9,929 bases of DNA from assembly GCA_027073875.1 (NCBI GenBank), contig JALTEO010000119.1, forward strand, positions 1 to 9,929, in the 5' to 3' direction. Source of the stretch: Bacteroidales bacterium (lineage in GTDB: Bacteria; Bacteroidota; Bacteroidia; Bacteroidales; JALTDM01). Below the pieces are notes generated by a model, which was given only the letters and a program-made list of their open reading frames with translations, did not search any database and was not told the DNA's origin. The translations under genes were made by a program, and so were the position numbers. This document shows positions 5,932 through 9,929 of the stretch, one piece after another; positions within the stretch are counted from its first letter, which is position 1; each line of letters opens with the position of its first letter.

Positions 5932-6147
5932 ATGAAAGACAACCCTGATTTTGTTAAAGTTTACGCTTCTAATAAGTTATACTTAATTGAGATGCTAAAA
6001 GCTTACTTGGCAGATAATCAAATTGAAAGTTTTATTTTAAACAAACAAGATTCTTCCTATCTTTTTGGCGACATTGAATTATATGTCAAAAAAGAAGACC
6101 AAGAAAAATCAGAAAAACACATCAAGATATTTGAAGAAAATGAATAA
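5932..6147 (+). CDS. DUF2007 domain protein (putative signal-transducing protein)
   Basis: This 71-residue protein is nearly all one DUF2007 domain, a small alpha/beta fold resembling ligand-binding regulatory domains and often labelled 'putative signal transducing protein' without experimental support. Typical features are FVKVYASNKLYLIEMLKAYL (7-26), the ILNKQDSSYLFGDIELYV stretch (35-52) and the closing helix with EDQEKSEKHI. It has no membrane segment. Its last 8 bases overlap the start of cdsA, which suggests translational coupling. Its length and position before cdsA look normal for Bacteroidota. The domain call is good; the ligand and role are unknown. Confidence 0.88.
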   Translation: MKDNPDFVKVYASNKLYLIEMLKAYLADNQIESFILNKQDSSYLFGDIELYVKKEDQEKSEKHIKIFEENE

Positions 6148-7042
6148 TAAAATCGTAATTCGCTCCTTTTCCGGTATTGCCTTCATCGTCATTGTCCTTG
6201 GCTCATTGTTATTTGGCTCATTGTCTTTTCTGTTGCTGTTCAGTACCTTAATCGTTATTATTGAAGTGGAATTTTTCAGCATTGTAAAAAAAATGGGCAT
6301 CAAGCCACAGGTTTTGAATACTGTTTTCATCAGTCTTGCATTATTCTTTATGGTAGCATTCAATGCACTGGGAGTAATCGGACCTCAGATAATGTTACTC
6401 CTGCTTCCACTATTCTTTTTAATTTATATATATGAGATTTTCCAAAAGAACAAACACGCTTTTACCAATATTGCGTATTCAATAATGGGAATCTTTTATA
6501 TTGCAGTTCCTTTTGCACTGATGAATTATGTGGTATTTTCACCCCTCTCGCCGGGAGGAGACGACACACAACTGGCAATCAGCTACTTTAACGAAACGAT
6601 GAATGACAGCATTTTTACTTTCGGGCAAAGAACCATTTCGTTTGACCCCACTTATCTCATTGCATTTTTCACACTTCTGTGGATTTATGACAGCTTTGCT
6701 TATTTAGTTGGTTTTACAATGGGACGCACACCATTAGTACCTTATGTATCACCACGCAAAACATGGGAAGGTTTTTGGGGTGGCACACTGGCAGTATTCT
6801 TATCTGCTTTTGCAGGAAATCATTTCTTTACATTTATGACATTAACCGACTGGCTTGTACTGGCGTTTATCATTACTTTTTTCGGCACTTTCGGCGATTT
6901 GATAGAATCACTTTTAAAACGAAGTGCCCACGCCAAAGACAGTGGAAATATTTTACCGGGACATGGTGGTATGCTTGACCGGTTTGATAGTTTCTTAATT
7001 GCCGCACCGGTTTTCTTTGCTTACATTTTGATAATAAAATAA
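6140..7042 (+). CDS. cdsA: Phosphatidate cytidylyltransferase (CDP-diacylglycerol synthase)
   Basis: CdsA is an inner-membrane enzyme that makes CDP-diacylglycerol from CTP and phosphatidic acid, the branch point for all bacterial phospholipids. The 300-residue protein has seven or eight predicted hydrophobic helices. The carboxyl half holds the conserved sites: GFTMGR (191-196), PRKTWEGFWGG (205-215), FGDLIESLLKR (251-261) and the family signature S258-LLKR...AKD...LPGHGGMLDRFDS (to 284), with D267, D280 and D283 as likely metal ligands. I use the ATG at 6140, where MNNKIVIRSFSG fits the family start. An in-frame ATG at 6065 would add 25 lysine-rich residues that lie over the DUF2007 gene in another frame. 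The start overlaps the DUF2007 stop by 8 bases, and psd follows after 12 bases. Confidence 0.96.
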   Translation: MNNKIVIRSFSGIAFIVIVLGSLLFGSLSFLLLFSTLIVIIEVEFFSIVKKMGIKPQVLNTVFISLALFFMVAFNALGVIGPQIMLLLLPLFFLIYIYEIFQKNKHAFTNIAYSIMGIFYIAVPFALMNYVVFSPLSPGGDDTQLAISYFNETMNDSIFTFGQRTISFDPTYLIAFFTLLWIYDSFAYLVGFTMGRTPLVPYVSPRKTWEGFWGGTLAVFLSAFAGNHFFTFMTLTDWLVLAFIITFFGTFGDLIESLLKRSAHAKDSGNILPGHGGMLDRFDSFLIAAPVFFAYILIIK

Positions 7043-7054
7043 AAAAAGCGTCTG

Positions 7055-7714
7055 ATGAAAATTCACCGTGAAGGATATCCATCAATAGTTAAATTTTTCT
7101 TTTTTAGTCTTTTGTTTGATACCGCTATTATCGCAATGTCACACAATAATACCATTGTTATTTTAATTGTTGCAGTAATTACTTTAATTATCGGTATCCT
7201 TATATTTAACTTTTTCAGGCATCCAAAAAGACAATTAGTCCCCAATGAAAACAAAATATTCTCGCCGGCTGACGGCAAGGTTGTTACCATTGAGAAATTG
7301 ATAGATACTGCTTATTTCAACGATGAACGACTACAAATTTCAATTTTTATGTCATTGACAGATGTACATATCAATTGGGTGCCCATTTCCGGTAAAATTG
7401 TATATAAACGGTATTTCCCCGGTAAGCATATGGTGGCATTTAATCCTAAGTCATCCGAAAAAAACGAACGGGCTGAAATTGTTGTCCGAACAAAAACAGG
7501 AAAAGAAATATTAGTACGACAAGTAGCAGGCATTATGGCACGCCGCGTAATTAATTATTACTCTGCCGAAGACGAAATCAAACAGTTCAATGAAATCGGC
7601 ATTATTAAATTCGGCTCACGATTAGATGTCATTTTACCTACAGATGTTAATGTTACCGTAAAACTTGGACAAAAGGTAAAAGGAATTGAAACCTGTTTGG
7701 CAGAATTCTCATAA
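7055..7714 (+). CDS. psd: Phosphatidylserine decarboxylase proenzyme (short, archaeal-type)
   Basis: The enzyme converts phosphatidylserine to phosphatidylethanolamine in the membrane, downstream of CdsA and PS synthase. At 219 residues it is the short class of PSD found in Bacteroidota and archaea. One or two amino-terminal hydrophobic helices (about 12-28 and 32-53) are followed by FNFFRHPKR, SPADGKVV (70-77), the SLTDVHINWVP segment (100-110) with H105, and PGKHMVAFNPKSSEKNER (122-139). The self-cleavage site is G187-S188 in KFGSRLDV, where S188 becomes the pyruvoyl group of the small subunit. All expected residues are present. No PS synthase gene follows; the next gene is convergent and begins four bases past the stop, and no terminator hairpin is visible in the gap. 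Confidence 0.96.
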   Translation: MKIHREGYPSIVKFFFFSLLFDTAIIAMSHNNTIVILIVAVITLIIGILIFNFFRHPKRQLVPNENKIFSPADGKVVTIEKLIDTAYFNDERLQISIFMSLTDVHINWVPISGKIVYKRYFPGKHMVAFNPKSSEKNERAEIVVRTKTGKEILVRQVAGIMARRVINYYSAEDEIKQFNEIGIIKFGSRLDVILPTDVNVTVKLGQKVKGIETCLAEFS

Positions 7715-7718
7715 ACAA

Positions 7719-8951
7719 TTAAAAAAACTGAATTCCTAAAATACTGATATCATCAAAATAATGAGAAGTGTAACTTGATTGTTCTATTTTGATACGAACA
7801 CGATAAATAATTTCACTGAGTTTTCGTTCTTCAAGAATTATTTTCTCAATATCTTCCTGCCGTACACTCACTTTATTATTGTAGGAAAGCTCTACCAAAC
7901 CATCGGTATAAGCCATAAGAATTGAATTAGGTGTTACTTTTATTTTACCAACTTTAATTGTTGGCATATTATCAACCATACCCAAGCCGGAAGTTCCACT
8001 TTCCAGATAGGAAATTTCCGCCTTACTGCCATCAAAAAAAAACGGCGGATTATGTCCCGCATTGACATATTGCAATTCTCTGGTTTTACAATTGTATTCC
8101 CCGATAAAAAAAGTAATAAACCGTTCGCTCTTAGTCATTGAAAGAACAATAGCGTTCAGTTCTTTAATCATCTTTCGTAAGCCCATCTTCTGACGAAGCA
8201 TTGCCCGTACATTTGCCTGAAAATTAGCCATTAACAACGATGCTGAAACACCTTTTCCCGACACATCGGCAATACAAAAAGCAAACTCATCGTCATTAAA
8301 TGACATAAAATCGTAATAATCGCCACCTATTTCAAAGTGCGGGTGATAGTAACCCTCTACAAAAATCTTATCGTTTTGTGGCAACGACTCATTTTGCGGA
8401 ATCAAAAACGACTGTACCTTAGATGCTAATTCCATCTCTTTTTTCATCGCTTCCTTTTCCAAATTTTCTTTATAAAGAATTTTATTTTCAATGGCAACAA
8501 TAATAATATTGGCAAGCGTTTGAATAAATTGCAAATGTTTAATGGAAGGACTTATTCCCGTTGTCTCCTCATCAAGGTCGCCAACCACAACATAAGCAAG
8601 CGGCTTGTCTTTATGGAAAATAGGGATAATAAAATCAAATCGATTGAGTGGTTCTTTATCCTGATAAGTAATATGAACTATTTCGTTATGCGGTTGAATG
8701 TCCTTTTCAAAATTAATTTCCTGAACAAGCTGATAACCTACCCCCGACCTCAAGATAATTCTCCAGTTATCCTTATGATGAAAAATTATTACTTTGCCTA
8801 TATGCAAATAGTCTTGAAGGATAACAGAAAACTGATTTAAAAGTGCTTGCACAGAAGTATTCCCGTTAATTGACTGTGTAATCTCCAACAATGCTTTCAG
8901 CTTAAAAGTTGAAAGCCGCAAGCGTTTTTTTGAACCCGAGGAGGAAGCCAT
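7719..8951 (-). CDS. GAF-domain PP2C-type serine phosphatase (SpoIIE/RsbU family)
   Basis: The 410-residue protein has a GAF-like sensor domain (about 15-155), a helical linker likely to be a coiled coil (about 156-185, KENLEKEAMKKEMELASKVQ) and a SpoIIE-type PP2C domain (about 195-410). The phosphatase residues are all visible: D211 and D214 in EIGGDYYDF, D229 in IADVSGKG, NAGHNPP (297-303), D350 in YTDG and D400-D401 in FDDIS. The family dephosphorylates serine or threonine on proteins, classically STAS-domain anti-anti-sigma factors, in response to a sensory domain. No STAS protein, anti-sigma kinase or sigma factor gene lies in the window, so the target is unknown. There is no membrane segment, so it should be cytoplasmic. 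The ATG lies three bases after the lpxD-like stop codon, so the two form an operon. The amino terminus MASSSGSKKRLR is basic and probably disordered. Confidence 0.92.
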   Translation of the reverse strand: MASSSGSKKRLRLSTFKLKALLEITQSINGNTSVQALLNQFSVILQDYLHIGKVIIFHHKDNWRIILRSGVGYQLVQEINFEKDIQPHNEIVHITYQDKEPLNRFDFIIPIFHKDKPLAYVVVGDLDEETTGISPSIKHLQFIQTLANIIIVAIENKILYKENLEKEAMKKEMELASKVQSFLIPQNESLPQNDKIFVEGYYHPHFEIGGDYYDFMSFNDDEFAFCIADVSGKGVSASLLMANFQANVRAMLRQKMGLRKMIKELNAIVLSMTKSERFITFFIGEYNCKTRELQYVNAGHNPPFFFDGSKAEISYLESGTSGLGMVDNMPTIKVGKIKVTPNSILMAYTDGLVELSYNNKVSVRQEDIEKIILEERKLSEIIYRVRIKIEQSSYTSHYFDDISILGIQFF

Positions 8952-8954
8952 ATG

Positions 8955-9887
8955 CTATTTTTTAAGTTTCTCCAATATTTCAGGGATGCGTGTAATATTA
9001 ACTAACTCCCGCATTTTTTCCGGTGCTTCTTTGGCAGGCGAACCAAAATACACTTTTCCGCCTTCAAGTGATTTCCCAATACCCGACTGACCTAAGACAA
9101 TCGCTCCCTTACCAATTACCAAATCTTTTTGCACACCTACTTGTCCCCATAAAATCACATCATCTTCTACGGTAACCGTTCCGGCAACACCAACTTGTGA
9201 TGCAAACAAGCAGTTTTTGCCAATCACCGTATCGTGTCCAATCTGAATCAGATTATCTAATTTAGTTCCTTTTCCTATGATGGTATCTCCCGACACGCCT
9301 TTATCAATGGTACAATTAGTACCAATCTCCACATTATCTTCAATAATTACCCGTCCGCAAGAAATCATTTTGTTGTAACCGTTGTCGCGTTTCTGATAAT
9401 AAAATGCATCGCCACCAATCACTGTTCCCGAATGGATGATAACATTATTACCGATAATGGCAGGAGCATTAATGGTTACATTGGCGTGAATCAAGCAATT
9501 TTTACCGATTTTAACGCTTTTACCGATAAAAACGCCGGGTTGCAAATGAGTCCCTTCGCCAATTTCCGCATCAGGATGCACCATTTGATTGGTCTTTTCA
9601 AATTTCGAGAAATATGCCACCAGATGATTATATGCCACAAAAGGGTCTTCGGAAAAAATAAGTGCTTTTCCCTCGGGCGGTTCCATTTCTTTATTAATGA
9701 TAATGGTTGTGGCTGCTGAGTTTAATGCTTTTTTGTAATATTTCGGGTGATCAACAAAGGTAATATCGCCGGGAGTAACTTTATGAATCTCGTTGATACC
9801 GGTTACTTGAAAATTTGCATCGCCAATTATTTTTCCGTTAATGATGTCAGCAATTTCTTTCAGAGAATAGGTATGTGGAAATATCAT
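8955..9887 (-). CDS. LpxD-type UDP-3-O-acylglucosamine N-acyltransferase paralogue
   Basis: The 310-residue protein has the LpxD plan. A small amino-terminal uridine-binding domain (about 1-100; ITFVDHPKYYKKALNSAATTIIIN at 42-65) is followed by a left-handed beta-helix of hexapeptide repeats (about 103-285; IGKNCLIHANVTI, IGNNVIIHSGTVIGGDAF, IGHDTVIGKN). H218 in QIGHD matches the catalytic histidine of LpxD, which transfers a 3-hydroxyacyl chain to UDP-3-O-acyl-glucosamine in lipid A synthesis. It is shorter than the main LpxD of the phylum (about 345 residues) and ends in a short helix. In Bacteroidota I know this form as a second LpxD-like gene outside the lpxD-lpxC-lpxA cluster, so I leave the symbol blank. 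Acylation of another sugar nucleotide is possible. It is co-directional with the PP2C gene three bases downstream. Confidence 0.88.
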   Translation of the reverse strand: MIFPHTYSLKEIADIINGKIIGDANFQVTGINEIHKVTPGDITFVDHPKYYKKALNSAATTIIINKEMEPPEGKALIFSEDPFVAYNHLVAYFSKFEKTNQMVHPDAEIGEGTHLQPGVFIGKSVKIGKNCLIHANVTINAPAIIGNNVIIHSGTVIGGDAFYYQKRDNGYNKMISCGRVIIEDNVEIGTNCTIDKGVSGDTIIGKGTKLDNLIQIGHDTVIGKNCLFASQVGVAGTVTVEDDVILWGQVGVQKDLVIGKGAIVLGQSGIGKSLEGGKVYFGSPAKEAPEKMRELVNITRIPEILEKLKK

Positions 9888-9892
9888 ATATT

Positions 9893-9928
9893 TTAAATTA
9901 ATTCAAGCTTACTTCTGAATTCGTTCCA
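9893..9928 (-). CDS. Possible C-terminal end of an upstream minus-strand gene
   Basis: On the minus strand the frame entering from the window edge reads WNEFRSKLELI and then stops at 9895-9893, five bases before the lpxD-like ATG. The spacing suits an operon and the residues look protein-like. All three minus frames stop within this short stretch, so the choice of frame is a judgement and no family can be named. Confidence 0.35.
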   Translation of the reverse strand, partial: WNEFRSKLELI

Positions 9929-9929
9929 T

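Noticed and set aside
6065..6139. Upstream in-frame ATG that would lengthen CdsA by 25 residues
   Set aside because: The extra residues are lysine-rich, unlike the membrane-entering start of the family, and overlie the well-supported DUF2007 gene; the ATG at 6140 gives the expected amino terminus.
8520..8840. 106-codon plus-strand frame opposite the PP2C gene
   Set aside because: It is antisense to the GAF region and has no family resemblance.
9432..9719. 95-codon plus-strand frame opposite the lpxD-like gene
   Set aside because: It is antisense to the hexapeptide-repeat coding region; the repetitive coding strand keeps the opposite frame open.

Overview
The window is AT-rich chromosomal DNA from a member of the Bacteroidota (Bacteroidetes). 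This rests on four things. TAnnTTTG-type promoter motifs (the -7 element of this phylum) lie just upstream of several genes. Obvious Shine-Dalgarno sequences are absent. The gene order rsfS-ftsH-LUD-DUF2007-cdsA-psd is one I associate with this phylum. The proteins themselves are of Bacteroidota type: the fold-III arginine decarboxylase, the tyrosine recombinase with an arm-DNA-binding domain, and a short LpxD paralogue. The sequence does not fix a genus.

Left edge (1-1025), all on the minus strand. The N-terminal 124 codons of a tyrosine recombinase run off the window edge. Upstream of it are a spacer with an 11-bp hairpin and a tRNA-Glu gene (anticodon CTC), then ndk (nucleoside diphosphate kinase). 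A recombinase lying just past the 3' end of a tRNA gene is the classic layout at the end of an integrated element, so the mobile DNA, if present, extends to the left of base 1. ndk and everything to its right look like ordinary backbone.

Middle left (1124-2825), plus strand. A probable arginine decarboxylase with a GTG start is followed by a 307-base intergenic stretch. That stretch contains a degenerate 7-bp tandem repeat, an unexplained A+T-rich segment and a strong intrinsic terminator.

Core (2826-7714), plus strand. A tight cluster holds rsfS (ribosomal silencing factor), ftsH (membrane AAA+ zinc protease), a LUD-domain protein, a DUF2007 protein, cdsA (CDP-diacylglycerol synthase) and psd (phosphatidylserine decarboxylase). 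It has a promoter before rsfS and a second consensus promoter placed so that the DUF2007 transcript would begin almost at its start codon. The cluster joins ribosome dormancy, membrane-protein quality control and phospholipid synthesis.

Right (7719-9929), minus strand, convergent with psd at a 4-base gap. A 310-residue LpxD-type acyltransferase paralogue is followed 3 bases later by a GAF plus PP2C (SpoIIE/RsbU-type) serine phosphatase. A few codons of a further upstream gene may be visible at the right edge.

Apart from the recombinase/tRNA junction, the window is mostly conserved housekeeping DNA. I see no CRISPR array, insertion sequence, toxin-antitoxin pair or clear defence system, and nothing I can call a new system with confidence. 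The points most worth following are the island boundary, the heptamer array with its neighbouring unassigned transcript-like segment, the near-leaderless internal promoter, and the LUD and PP2C genes whose partners are not visible.
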